Notes under the pieces: model-generated
What the model was told of the DNA's origin: nothing
The model's database searches: none
The model's input: the letters and a program-made list of their open reading frames with translations, nothing else
Origin: Flavobacterium sp.
GTDB lineage: Bacteria > Bacteroidota > Bacteroidia > Flavobacteriales > Flavobacteriaceae
Assembly: GCF_027490375.1 (NCBI RefSeq)
Contig: NZ_JAIXYH010000076.1
Span: 1-64,000, forward strand
DNA length: 64,000 bases
Direction of reading: 5' to 3'
Shown here: positions 42,533-51,839 of the stretch, in pieces
Position numbering within the stretch: the stretch's first letter is position 1
How the letters are laid out: the number at the start of each line of letters is the position of its first letter
Translations under genes and position numbers: made by a program

Positions 42533-45500
42533 TTAAACGTTTCTAACCTTAACATGATACATCACGTTTGGTTTTGTCCCGACGTGCTCTAACAAATGAT
42601 ACATGCGCTCATCTTTCAACAATGAAGCAACTTCGCTGTCTTTGTTATTTACATCTCCAAACTTCATAGCACCGGAAGAACATGCTGCCGAACAAGCGGT
42701 TTCAAATTCGTCTGCACGAACTTCTCTGCCTGAACGTTTAGCTTCTAAGATAGTAGCTTGAGTCATTTGGATACACATCGAACATTTTTCCATAACTCCA
42801 CGTGAACGAACATTAACGTCTGGATTTAGAACCATTTTTCCTAAATCATCGTTCATGTGGAAATCAAACTCGTCGTTGTTATTATACAAGAACCAGTTGA
42901 ATCTTCTTACTTTATATGGACAGTTGTTGGCGCAATAACGCGTTCCCACACAACGGTTGTAAGCCATGTGGTTTTGTCCTTGACGGCTATGCGATGTTGC
43001 GGCAACCGGACAAACAGTTTCACAAGGCGCATGATTACAGTGCTGACACATTACAGGTTGGAAAGCTACCTGTGGATTCTCCGAAGCAGATTCTAATTCT
43101 AAGAAACCACCTAAGGATCCTTTATCTCCTGTTAATCCGTCAAACCCTTCTTTCTTTTCGTTATCACCCTCGAAAGTCGTTTCACTTGAGTAGTATCTGT
43201 CGATACGCAGCCAATGCATATCGCGGCTCCTTCTCACTTCCGACTTTCCAACAACAGGAACATTATTCTCAGCATGACATGCGATAACGCAAGCGCCACA
43301 ACCTGTACATGCATTTAAGTCGATTGATAAGTTGAAGTGATGCCCAGTAGAACGATCGAAAGAATCCCACAAATCAACTTCAACAGCTTTGACTGGACTG
43401 TGATCTAGAGAAACCATCGGAGCAACGTTCCATTTAGAAGCGTCTTCTGTTCTGAAGATTTCAAGTGTAGTTTCCTTTACAATATCGCCACGACCCATCA
43501 AGGTTTTATGTAACTGAACGCAAGCAAATTCGTGCTCACCGTCAGCTTTAGATATACTTACAGGTACTGTAGATTTAAAATTTTGGTACAACACAAATGC
43601 GTTGCTACCCACTTGCATCTCCTCTTTTAATCCTTCTTTCTTACCATAACCGAAAGAAAGACCAATTGTACCTGGAGCTTGACCTGGCTGAATGATTACT
43701 GGAACTTTCTCCAATTTCGCAGATCCTACAGTTAAGTTAACATAGGAACCGTTCAAACCTCCGTTTGCAACATTTAAATTCACCAAACCTAACTTATCAG
43801 CGTCGGCTTTTGAAACAGTTACGTAGTTATCCCAAGACACTCTAGTAATTGGATCTGGGAACTCTTGTAACCACGGGTTATTGGCATGTTGACCATCGCC
43901 CATCCCTACTTTAGAATATAAATTCAATTCGTAAGGACCTTCGCTTTTCGCAGCAGATAAAACAGTAACAGCATCTCCAACAGCAACACCTGTTGACTGA
44001 CCTATTGCATACGTTCCGTTTACACCATCGTGTAGAACTTTACCCCAGCTTAATCCACCAGAAACTACCGGGAAATTAGCTTTAAGATAATCGTAATATG
44101 AAAGATTTTTGCGACCTGTTAAAGCCAATAAAACATCTTCAAACTGTTTGTTAGCAGAAAAAAGTGGACGAATAGTAGGCTGTGCTAAAGCATAGCTTCC
44201 CTTCAACAATGAGTAATCACCCCAAGATTCTAGGTAGTGGTTTGAACCAATGACAATTGAAGAAGCAACAGCAGTTTCATCAGAACGTAAACCTATGAAT
44301 ACTGAAGTTGGAACTTTCTTCATTGCAGCTTCGAAGCCGTATGATTTTGGTAAAGAATAAACCGGGTTTACGTGTGATGTAATCAATACACCCACATTTC
44401 CAGCATTCATTTCTTGTAATACTTGTGCTATTGCAGCATTTGAGCCTTGGCGAACTAATCTAGTTCCCGCAGTAGTGTAAGCTTCAGAAGTAAGCGCAGC
44501 ATTTATAGCTAATGCTAATAATTGTGCATTTTTATCGTCGATTCCACACAATAAAACACCTTTGGAACCAGCTGCTTTTAATTGTTGAGCTGCTTTTGAC
44601 ACAGCGTCTTTGTGTTTTGCATCAACGTTACCACTCACTCCTGTTCCAGTAACTACACCGTAAACAGTTAAAAGTGCTTGAATTTGCTGGTAATTTGACA
44701 TTGGTACACGCTTGTCGGCAGATGCGCCAGATAAAGTCATGTTCGCTTCAAACTGGAAATGCTTTGACATTTTTCCATTTTTCGGAACACGTTTCGATGT
44801 GTATCCTTTTTCGTAACCTCCACCTTGCCAATCGCCAAGGAAATCGGCACCAATTCCCACAACTACATCTGCTTTCGACAAATCGTAATCAACCAAACCT
44901 CTTGTTCCGAAGGCTTGCTGATAGGCGTCTAGAGCTGCCGAAGAAGAAACAGCATCGTACATTACGTGTTTTGCTGTTGGGTTTGCAGCGATAAATTCTG
45001 CAATTAGTTTAAAAGTTGTCGGACTAGCGATTGTCGGAGTCAACAAAACAACCTGTTTTCCAGCGGTCTTTGCATCAGCTAAGGCTTTCGAAATGGCATT
45101 ACTAACCGTATCGAAATCGGCAGTTTTACCTTTGATCGTAGGTTGTTTGATTCTGTAATTATCGTAAAGACCTAAAATCGAAGCATGAACACGTGCATTT
45201 GCCGAGAAAGTAGCACCTGCCGTTTTATTGTTTTCGATTTTAATTGGTCGGCCTTCTCTCGTTTTCACCAAAACGTTGGCAAAATCGTAACCATCGAAAA
45301 CAGTTGTAGCGTAATAATCTGCTACACCTGGAATCACTGATTCTGGTTGCACAACATAAGGAATCGATTTGTGAACCGGACCTTCGCAAGCTGCCAATGT
45401 TGCCGCTGCAGTAGAGAAACCTACGAACTTTAGAAAATCTCGTCTAGAGGTTCCGGTAGCATTTAGTTTATCTGCATTTCCTAAAAACGAATCTGTTGGA

Positions 45501-45598
45501 ATTTCTTCTACAAACTCATTGCTTCTCAATGCGTCAACAATAGAACTATTTTCATTTAGCTCTTCAACACTTTTCCAGTATTTTTTATTTGATGACAT
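42533..45598 (-). CDS. actB: Alternative Complex III iron-sulfur/molybdopterin-like subunit ActB
   Basis: A 1021-residue fused subunit. It has a Tat signal after a 50-residue N-terminal extension (TSRRDFLKFVGFSTAAATLAAC, with the twin Arg near 53 and a lipobox-like Cys), then a large domain related to molybdopterin oxidoreductases but without cofactor-binding motifs (about 80-700). The ferredoxin-like domain (about 750-1000) has four cluster motifs: CTGCGACVIAC, CQHCNHAPCETVC, CVGTRYCANNC and CSMCIQMTQ...CSAAC. It conducts electrons from the quinol site to the ActA haems. It lies 50 bases 3' of actA. Confidence 0.96.
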   Translation of the reverse strand: MSSNKKYWKSVEELNENSSIVDALRSNEFVEEIPTDSFLGNADKLNATGTSRRDFLKFVGFSTAAATLAACEGPVHKSIPYVVQPESVIPGVADYYATTVFDGYDFANVLVKTREGRPIKIENNKTAGATFSANARVHASILGLYDNYRIKQPTIKGKTADFDTVSNAISKALADAKTAGKQVVLLTPTIASPTTFKLIAEFIAANPTAKHVMYDAVSSSAALDAYQQAFGTRGLVDYDLSKADVVVGIGADFLGDWQGGGYEKGYTSKRVPKNGKMSKHFQFEANMTLSGASADKRVPMSNYQQIQALLTVYGVVTGTGVSGNVDAKHKDAVSKAAQQLKAAGSKGVLLCGIDDKNAQLLALAINAALTSEAYTTAGTRLVRQGSNAAIAQVLQEMNAGNVGVLITSHVNPVYSLPKSYGFEAAMKKVPTSVFIGLRSDETAVASSIVIGSNHYLESWGDYSLLKGSYALAQPTIRPLFSANKQFEDVLLALTGRKNLSYYDYLKANFPVVSGGLSWGKVLHDGVNGTYAIGQSTGVAVGDAVTVLSAAKSEGPYELNLYSKVGMGDGQHANNPWLQEFPDPITRVSWDNYVTVSKADADKLGLVNLNVANGGLNGSYVNLTVGSAKLEKVPVIIQPGQAPGTIGLSFGYGKKEGLKEEMQVGSNAFVLYQNFKSTVPVSISKADGEHEFACVQLHKTLMGRGDIVKETTLEIFRTEDASKWNVAPMVSLDHSPVKAVEVDLWDSFDRSTGHHFNLSIDLNACTGCGACVIACHAENNVPVVGKSEVRRSRDMHWLRIDRYYSSETTFEGDNEKKEGFDGLTGDKGSLGGFLELESASENPQVAFQPVMCQHCNHAPCETVCPVAATSHSRQGQNHMAYNRCVGTRYCANNCPYKVRRFNWFLYNNNDEFDFHMNDDLGKMVLNPDVNVRSRGVMEKCSMCIQMTQATILEAKRSGREVRADEFETACSAACSSGAMKFGDVNNKDSEVASLLKDERMYHLLEHVGTKPNVMYHVKVRNV

Positions 45599-45648
45599 TC
45601 TTTTCGATGTTAGGCTAGAAACTTTATTATTTTACTCTGTGTATAGGA

Positions 45649-47001
45649 CTAGTAGTGACACTTACCGCACTCTAATCCACCCATTTGTGCAGCAGTTAAT
45701 TTTGCTACTCCGTACTTTTTAGACAACTCTTTGTGTATTTTGTCGTAATACGCGTTTCCTTCCGTTTTTACTTCTGTTTCGCGGTGGCAATTAATACACC
45801 ATCCCATTGTAAGCGGAGCAAACTGTTTTTGTATTTCGTACGTTTCAACTGGACCGTGACATTTCTGACATTCGATGCCCGCTACGGTTACGTGTTGAGA
45901 GTGATTGAAGTATGCGAAGTCGGGAAGATTATGGATACGTACCCACTTAACTGGTTTCGTTTTTCCAGTATATTTCTGATTGGTTTTATCCCAACCTACT
46001 GCATCATATAATTTTTGAATTTCAGCAGTGTAGAACTCTTTTGAATATTCTGTATATGTTGAGTCTTTATCACCAACGAATTCAGCGATGTTTTTGTGAC
46101 AGTTCATACACACATTTAGTGACGGTATACCCGCATGTTTCGAAACTCGAGCCGATGAGTGACAGTATTTACAATCGATACCGTTGTCACCAGCATGAAT
46201 TTTGTGAGAGTAGTGTATTGGTTGAATGGGCGCATAATCTTGATCAACACCTATTTGCATAAAATACCCATAAACGAAGTAAGCACTCGACAGCAACAAG
46301 AAAATAGCTGTAACTAATACCAAGAACTGATTTTGAGCATACGCTTTCCAAATTGGCGTACCCGCTTCTTTTGGCTCAGGAAGTGTTCCGTTTTTCTTAG
46401 CAATCTGCGTAAGTACCGAATTAACTTTAACGAGCATGAAAATCAATATCGCTAAAACTAAAATGAGCGCTCCTAGTATGATTGCATTTGTGCTTCCATC
46501 TTCCGCCGCAGGACCGCCAGGAACTGCACCAGCAACAGTTGTAGTTGGAGCTTCAATTGGCTGGGAAGTATACGCCAAGATGTTATCAATATCGGCATTT
46601 GTTAACTGCGGGAAAGCAGTCATTACCGATTTGTTGTATTCGTTAAAGATTTTTACAGCGTATGCATCGCCAGATTTAATTACCTCAGAACTGTTTTTGA
46701 TCCACTTGTAAAGAAATTCTTTGTCAAGACGCTCAGCCACACCGCGAAGTGCAGGTCCAGTCATCTTGGCATCTAATTTGTGACAAGCAGCACAATTGGC
46801 GTTAAATAAAGCCTTGCCTGCAACAGGATCACCAGCACCAGCAGGAGCAGCAGCTGCAGCGGGAGCAGCAGCGGCCGGCGCAGCAGCAGGAGCAGCTGCC
46901 GCAGGAGCCTGAGCCTGTGTCGCAAATTGCGCCACGACCAATAGTAATAAAGTAAATAATGATGTTTTTGAAATCAGAGGACTAATACCCGGTAGTTTCA
47001 T
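45649..47001 (-). CDS. actA: Alternative Complex III multihaem cytochrome c subunit ActA with fused monohaem domain
   Basis: A 450-residue cytochrome. A signal peptide (to about residue 31) is followed by an Ala/Pro-rich linker (32-58), a class I cytochrome c domain with CAACH (70-74) and a distal Met in its MTAFPQLTNADI segment, a membrane span (about 175-195), a second span (about 225-245), and the pentahaem ActA domain with CKYCH, CMNCH, CQKCH, CINCH and CGKCH. Six CxxCH motifs in all, five of them the standard ActA set. The extra domain could be a built-in electron carrier toward the oxidase. It is the first gene of actABCDEF-ctaCD, with a -7 element 77 bases upstream. Confidence 0.94.
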   Translation of the reverse strand: MKLPGISPLISKTSLFTLLLLVVAQFATQAQAPAAAAPAAAPAAAAPAAAAAPAGAGDPVAGKALFNANCAACHKLDAKMTGPALRGVAERLDKEFLYKWIKNSSEVIKSGDAYAVKIFNEYNKSVMTAFPQLTNADIDNILAYTSQPIEAPTTTVAGAVPGGPAAEDGSTNAIILGALILVLAILIFMLVKVNSVLTQIAKKNGTLPEPKEAGTPIWKAYAQNQFLVLVTAIFLLLSSAYFVYGYFMQIGVDQDYAPIQPIHYSHKIHAGDNGIDCKYCHSSARVSKHAGIPSLNVCMNCHKNIAEFVGDKDSTYTEYSKEFYTAEIQKLYDAVGWDKTNQKYTGKTKPVKWVRIHNLPDFAYFNHSQHVTVAGIECQKCHGPVETYEIQKQFAPLTMGWCINCHRETEVKTEGNAYYDKIHKELSKKYGVAKLTAAQMGGLECGKCHY

Positions 47002-47077
47002 ATCAGAGTTGATTATCGTCTTTTGCGTATAATTATTGAGAATTCACCAAAACACAGCGCTCCCTCAAAAATTTGAG

Positions 47078-47085
47078 CAAAAATA
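47078..47085 (-). promoter_or_regulatory. -7 element upstream of actA
   Basis: On the minus strand TATTTTTG (47085-47078) matches TAnnTTTG and would give a leader of about 70 bases before the ATG at 47001. No clear -33 TTG is present at the right spacing. Confidence 0.5.
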
Positions 47086-47180
47086 CGACGAAACACCAAT
47101 TTGAAAAACCTTAAAATTATGATAATTTATAATTTATAACGACTCTAAATAACGACTATTTTCAAGTTAAATTTAATTTT

Positions 47181-47188
47181 TACATTTG
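47181..47188 (+). promoter_or_regulatory. -7 element of the SPOR protein gene
   Basis: TACATTTG matches TAnnTTTG, 16 bases before the ATG at 47205. A -33 TTG is not clear. Confidence 0.5.
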
Positions 47189-47204
47189 TTTAAACTCATT
47201 ATCG

Positions 47205-47579
47205 ATGCAAGTAAAGACGTTTCAGATTACACTCATCGCGCTAACATTCGCATGCTGTTTTAGTTACGGACAAAATCAAAGTTCTTCCACCGAAGAGAGT
47301 GTGAACAAAATTCTAAAAGAGAGACAGAAAATAGCTAGTGTTATTAACTTTTCTGACACCTATCGCATTCAAATTTATACGGGCACAAGCGAGGAATTGA
47401 AGAAAAAAATGTCGGAATTTAAGAAGCAATTCCCCGATTTAGATGCCGTAGTGTCGTTCAGCGCACCTTTATATAAACTTTGGGTTGGGAATTTTCGAAC
47501 ACGCATAGAAGCAGAACGACAACTTCTCGCACTTAAAAAGAGCTACAAACAAGCTTTGGTTATTAAACCTAAAAAGTAG
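47205..47579 (+). CDS. Exported SPOR-domain protein
   Basis: A 124-residue protein with a signal peptide (MQVKTFQITLIALTFACCFSYGQ) and a C-terminal SPOR domain (about 50-120: YRIQIYTGTSEEL...LYKLWVGNFRTRIEAERQLLALKKSY). SPOR domains bind denuded peptidoglycan, so it is likely a periplasmic or surface envelope protein active at division or growth sites. I recall a SPOR gene beside actA in many flavobacteria. It is divergent from actA, and its stop is 9 bases from the stop of the converging GntR-type regulator. Confidence 0.87.
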   Translation: MQVKTFQITLIALTFACCFSYGQNQSSSTEESVNKILKERQKIASVINFSDTYRIQIYTGTSEELKKKMSEFKKQFPDLDAVVSFSAPLYKLWVGNFRTRIEAERQLLALKKSYKQALVIKPKK

Positions 47580-47588
47580 CACATTGCC

Positions 47589-48587
47589 TTAAAGCGACTT
47601 CCGCACTATTAGTCGGCTTGGATTCTCAATTTTGACCTGCTCTTGGTCCCATACCATCTCTGCCAAACGTTTTCCCATGGCAGCAAAATCGGTGGAAATA
47701 GTGGTAACTCCATTGGCAACTACCCGCTTTAAAGCCGTGTCGTTATAAGAAATCAGCCCGACATCCTCTCCTATTTGGAAGCCTTTCTCCAAACAGCTTT
47801 CAATGATAAACACCAAATCTTCGTCGTTAGGCACCACGTAAACGCAGCGTACTTCTAAACGAAACTGCGTTATGTCTGTCACTATTTCATAAGAAAAGTC
47901 GTTTTCTTCACAAAAACGCTTAAATCCCCGCACCATACCAATCGGTTCTTTATAACTAGTGAAAATCAATTTTATTTTCTGATATTTCATAAGTGCTCCT
48001 TTTGCTTCCGATAGAGAATTATACATGGCAGCTGAAAAATTTTGATAGATCGACGGATAGCCTTCTAACGAATCGCGAATCTGATCCAAGATAAAAACGT
48101 CGGAGACTGGCAGCGTCGCTATTACATCTTCAATATCCGTTAAATTCGAGGGCATCAAGATATACTTCGCATAATTTCCCTTCGCATCGCGAATTAACTT
48201 CCGAAACATATTTGCATTGAAATGATGAAAAAAGAAATCTATTTGAGCCTTTTCTCCTAAAGAAGAAATAAATGCTTGAAAAAGCTGCTCCTTAAACGCA
48301 TTGAGTTCATCAAACAAAAGAAAATAACGGAGTCCTTGCTGGAAATCAACTGTCTTCACAAAATAGCCTTTACCCATTATGGCATAGATAATTCCGCGCC
48401 GCTTCAGTTCATCGAACGCTTGAAATACTGTATCGCGCGAAATTCTATTCTCCAAACAAACCTTATTTACCGAAGGCAAACGATCGTCTTTAAACAAGCG
48501 CTTACTTAAAATCGCCATTTCTACCTGAGAAACAATCTGTTTATACGCCGGCACGACCGACTCCTTATCTACTTGTATGATCCGCAT
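47589..48587 (-). CDS. GntR-family regulator with LacI-type sugar-binding domain; probable galactan-locus repressor
   Basis: A 332-residue regulator. Residues 1-75 are a GntR winged helix (VPAYKQIVSQVEMAILSKRLFKDDRLPSVNKVC..., GYFVKTVD). Residues 80-332 form a periplasmic-binding-protein-like effector domain of the LacI/GalR type (VGLISYNDTALKRVVANGVTTISTDFAAMGKRLAEM). This is the AraR-like combination. It is divergent from galM and the galactan genes; two ACCGGTAG sites lie in the 99-base gap. I infer it represses them until galactose or a galactan fragment binds. The ligand itself cannot be read from sequence. Confidence 0.85.
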   Translation of the reverse strand: MRIIQVDKESVVPAYKQIVSQVEMAILSKRLFKDDRLPSVNKVCLENRISRDTVFQAFDELKRRGIIYAIMGKGYFVKTVDFQQGLRYFLLFDELNAFKEQLFQAFISSLGEKAQIDFFFHHFNANMFRKLIRDAKGNYAKYILMPSNLTDIEDVIATLPVSDVFILDQIRDSLEGYPSIYQNFSAAMYNSLSEAKGALMKYQKIKLIFTSYKEPIGMVRGFKRFCEENDFSYEIVTDITQFRLEVRCVYVVPNDEDLVFIIESCLEKGFQIGEDVGLISYNDTALKRVVANGVTTISTDFAAMGKRLAEMVWDQEQVKIENPSRLIVRKSL

Positions 48588-48596
48588 AATTCAAAA

Positions 48597-48664
48597 ACCG
48601 GTAGCGTTTTTATGCAAAACCGGTAGGTACTGGTCTGCAATTTAGCAAAATGTGTCTATTTTTG
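48597..48664 (+). promoter_or_regulatory. Candidate operator sites and galM promoter
   Basis: Two direct copies of ACCGGTAG start at 48597 and 48619, exactly 22 bases (two helical turns) apart. The second also begins an imperfect palindrome ACCGGTAGGTACTGGT (48619-48634). Downstream, TATTTTTG (48657-48664) is a good -7 element for galM, 22 bases before its ATG. The layout suits a dimeric repressor acting near -33. The GntR-type regulator is the obvious candidate to bind. Confidence 0.65.
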
Positions 48665-48686
48665 AAAATAGTTGAAAAAAACAGCC

Positions 48687-49736
48687 ATGAAAAATTACAT
48701 TTCGCAATTTAAATCCGAAATAATTACCAGCTCATTTGGTTTGCTTGCCGACGGTCGCGAAGTATTCAAACACAAAATATCGAATGCAAACGGCTACGAA
48801 TTAAATGTTTCGAGTTATGGCGCAGCAATTACAAACCTGTTAATTCCTATTTCAGATTCGGAAAAAATAGATGTTGTTTTGGGTTTTGATTCGGCTGCCG
48901 ATTATGAAAATTCATTTTCGTTACCCAATGCACCTTATTTAGGAGCTGCCGTTGGTTTATATGCCGGAAGAATCGATCAGGCCTCTTTCGAACTCAATGG
49001 GAAAATCGTTCAGCTCGATCAAAATCACGGACCGCACCAGCTTCATGGCGGTTTTAAGAATCTGAGCAACCAAATTTGGAATTTTGACTCAGAAAAAAGC
49101 AACGAACAGCAATTAGTCTTTAATATAGTTACAAAACTCAACAGTGCTAATTACAACGCCGAGGTAAGCGTTACTGTTTCTTATGTCTTAACCGATGATA
49201 ATGCCGTAAAAGTTCGATTTACTGCAACACCAGATCAACCAACAGCTATAAACCTCACACAGCACAGTTATTTCAATTTAGATGGCGATGGACGGTCGGT
49301 TTTATCTCAAAAACTAAAAGTATTTTCGGAATCATATCTCGAAACGAAACCCGACGGTATTCCTACAGGAAAGATTGTGCCAACAATAAATACCGCCTTA
49401 AATTTCACTGAGGTTCAAAATTGTCCGCGTTCGATCGACAATACATTTACGCTCGCTCAACCTCTAGCAGCAGTGCTGTACAGTCCGTCTACAAAAATTA
49501 AGCTGACCGTATTTACCAATCAACCCGCAGTACATATATATGTAGGAGGAAATTGCTTTAATACCCTTGCTGGGAAGAACTTTGCCAACTATGGTGAAAC
49601 TTCGGGTATTTGTTTTGAAACACAAAACTATCCCGACGCGCCCAACCAAAAACATTTTCCGAACTCAATAATTCAAGCACACGAAACCTATTTCCACGAA
49701 AGTATCTTCCAATTTAAAACAAATAAAACCGAATAG
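48687..49736 (+). CDS. galM: Aldose 1-epimerase (galactose mutarotase)
   Basis: A 349-residue beta-sandwich mutarotase interconverting beta- and alpha-D-galactose ahead of galactokinase. Catalytic His and Glu regions are visible: HGPHQLHGG, LTQHSYFNLDG, and ETSGICFETQNYPDAPNQ. I start at ATG 48687; an upstream in-frame TTG at 48672 lies too near the -7 element. It has no signal peptide, so it acts in the cytoplasm. First gene of the galactan operon; the galactanase gene starts 3 bases after its stop. Confidence 0.93.
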   Translation: MKNYISQFKSEIITSSFGLLADGREVFKHKISNANGYELNVSSYGAAITNLLIPISDSEKIDVVLGFDSAADYENSFSLPNAPYLGAAVGLYAGRIDQASFELNGKIVQLDQNHGPHQLHGGFKNLSNQIWNFDSEKSNEQQLVFNIVTKLNSANYNAEVSVTVSYVLTDDNAVKVRFTATPDQPTAINLTQHSYFNLDGDGRSVLSQKLKVFSESYLETKPDGIPTGKIVPTINTALNFTEVQNCPRSIDNTFTLAQPLAAVLYSPSTKIKLTVFTNQPAVHIYVGGNCFNTLAGKNFANYGETSGICFETQNYPDAPNQKHFPNSIIQAHETYFHESIFQFKTNKTE

Positions 49737-49739
49737 AAT

Positions 49740-50816
49740 ATGAAAAAGATTGCCATTTTTTGTTTAGCAGCGCTGTTTGCAGCGTGCTCATCCGAGAACA
49801 ATTCGAACACCACGCCACCTGATGTGGTTACCGACGAATTCATTCGCGGAGCCGACATGTCGTTTTTACCATTGATCGAAAGCGAAGGAACGATTTTCAA
49901 AAACAACAACGTACCCGAAGATCCGATTATTACCTTAAAAAACGCGGGCTGTAACTACATTAGAATTCGTATTTGGAATAATCCTGAAACCTCGAGCAGC
50001 AGTTTTCAAGAAGTAAAAACGTTTGCAGACCGCGTACATCAAGCTGGTTTAAAAGTTTGGTTAACCGTGCACTATTCCGACACTTGGGCTGATCCCGGAC
50101 ATCAAACCAAACCACAAGCGTGGCAAAACATGAATCTCGAAGCACTGAAAACGGCCGTTGCCAGTTACACGACCGAGATTATGACGCAAATTAAACCCGA
50201 CCTTATTCAAATTGGAAACGAAACCAACGACGGAATGCTTTGGCCGGAAGGTCGCTTATCGACAAACGAAGCAAATTTTAAAGCGCTAGCATCGGCGGGT
50301 ATCGAAGCGGTTCGTGCGCAATCAACACAAACTAAAATTATGCTGCACTTCGCTGGTATGAACGGTTCCGATTGGTTTTTTGAAAAAGTTAAAGATCTTG
50401 ATTACGATTACATCGGACTCTCCTACTACCCTATTTGGCACGGAAAAAGTTTAAGCGACTTAATGCAAACCATGAACACGCTGGGAGGTTTATACAACAA
50501 GAAAGTTGTCATTGCTGAGACCGCCTACCCATTCACCCTCGGATTTAACGATTTCACCAATAACATTATGGGACTAACAAGTCAGTTGATTCCCGCATTT
50601 GCTGCAACCGAGTCTGGACAAAGCGGCTTTATGTCGACTATCTACAACACTGTAAATCAATCATCTCACGGGATTGGCTTTTGTTATTGGGGTGCAGAAT
50701 GGGTTGCGTTTCGCGGAAATACTGCAAGCAATGGTTCATCTTGGGAAAACCAAGCGCTTTGGGATTTTAACAACAATGCACTGCCAGTAATGACTCAATT
50801 TAGAGACCGTAATTAA
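49740..50816 (+). CDS. GH53 endo-beta-1,4-galactanase, lipoprotein
   Basis: A 358-residue glycoside hydrolase family 53 enzyme that cleaves internal beta-1,4 bonds in galactan. The lipobox places Cys16 (LFAAC), followed by SSENN, which fits surface exposure in Bacteroidota. The barrel has GADMSFLP, IRIRIWNNP, VHYSDTWADPGHQ, the acid/base Glu161 in QIGNETNDGMLWP, and the nucleophile Glu in VVIAETAYP. It would be the surface enzyme that first cuts the polymer. A paralogue follows directly. Confidence 0.92.
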   Translation: MKKIAIFCLAALFAACSSENNSNTTPPDVVTDEFIRGADMSFLPLIESEGTIFKNNNVPEDPIITLKNAGCNYIRIRIWNNPETSSSSFQEVKTFADRVHQAGLKVWLTVHYSDTWADPGHQTKPQAWQNMNLEALKTAVASYTTEIMTQIKPDLIQIGNETNDGMLWPEGRLSTNEANFKALASAGIEAVRAQSTQTKIMLHFAGMNGSDWFFEKVKDLDYDYIGLSYYPIWHGKSLSDLMQTMNTLGGLYNKKVVIAETAYPFTLGFNDFTNNIMGLTSQLIPAFAATESGQSGFMSTIYNTVNQSSHGIGFCYWGAEWVAFRGNTASNGSSWENQALWDFNNNALPVMTQFRDRN

Positions 50817-50821
50817 TAGCT

Positions 50822-51835
50822 ATGAAAAAGAAATATTGGTTGCCGGTACTATTGCTTTTGAGCTACTTTTCTAGTTCAGCACAAACGAACAATGAATTTG
50901 CAAAAGGAGCAGACGTGAGCTGGCTTCCGCAGATGGAAGCGACCGGATTTGTATTTAGAGATGCCAAAGGAAATCCAGCAGATTGTCTTCAAATACTGAA
51001 AGATCTCGGTATGAATACGGTTCGACTCCGCGTATTTGTGAATCCAAACGACAATCCGCAAAGCGGACATTGCAGCAAAGAAGAAACTGTCGCATTGGCT
51101 TTGCGCGCAAGCAAATTGGGTTTTAGAATTATGATCGACTTTCATTACAGCGATTCGTGGGCAGATCCTGCAAAGCAATTCAAACCAAAGGCATGGGAGA
51201 AATTAGCGTTCCCTAAACTAAAAATGGCCGTGTACAATCACACTTACGACGTCTTATCCGCTATCAAGAAAGCAGGTGTCACTACCGAATGGGTTCAAAT
51301 AGGAAACGAAATTCCAGGAGGCATGCTTTGGCCAGACGGTTGTACGCACAACTGGCCACAATTGGCGCAACTTTTAAACGAAGGCTATCGAGCTGCAAAA
51401 GCTGTCGACGCTAACATGGGCGTTATTGTTCATGTCGATGAAGGAAACAACATCGATAAGTTCAACGCTTTTTTCGATCAGGCTACCAAACACGGAGTGC
51501 AATACGACATCATCGGGCTTTCATACTATCCGTTTTGGATTAAGAAAGATTACACAGAAACGATAACAGACTTAGAAACCAACATGATCAACCTCAGCAA
51601 AAAGTACAATAAGAAGGTTTTTATTGTTGAAGTTGGTGGCGAAGTTTCTCAAGTTGAAAACACCTACAAATTACTCGAAGCCACAATTAAAGCCACACAA
51701 AACGTTCCGAATAACAACGGCTTAGGTGTTCTTTATTGGGAGCCGCAAGGTGCCGAAAGTTGGAGCAAATACAAACTATGCGCTTGGCAAAACGACGGCC
51801 GACCCTCACCGGCACTAAACGCATTCAAAAACTAA
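50822..51835 (+). CDS. GH53 endo-beta-1,4-galactanase, secreted paralogue
   Basis: A 337-residue family 53 hydrolase with a type I signal peptide (to Ala20/Gln21) and no lipobox. Motifs are GADVSWLPQ, VRLRVFVNP, FHYSDSWADPAKQ, acid/base Glu163 in QIGNEIPGGMLWP, and nucleophile Glu in VFIVEVGGE. It differs enough from the neighbouring galactanase (49740-50816) to be an old duplication rather than a recent one. The two export signals suggest division of labour: the lipoprotein at the surface, this one in the periplasm. Confidence 0.92.
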   Translation: MKKKYWLPVLLLLSYFSSSAQTNNEFAKGADVSWLPQMEATGFVFRDAKGNPADCLQILKDLGMNTVRLRVFVNPNDNPQSGHCSKEETVALALRASKLGFRIMIDFHYSDSWADPAKQFKPKAWEKLAFPKLKMAVYNHTYDVLSAIKKAGVTTEWVQIGNEIPGGMLWPDGCTHNWPQLAQLLNEGYRAAKAVDANMGVIVHVDEGNNIDKFNAFFDQATKHGVQYDIIGLSYYPFWIKKDYTETITDLETNMINLSKKYNKKVFIVEVGGEVSQVENTYKLLEATIKATQNVPNNNGLGVLYWEPQGAESWSKYKLCAWQNDGRPSPALNAFKN

Positions 51836-51839
51836 ACTT

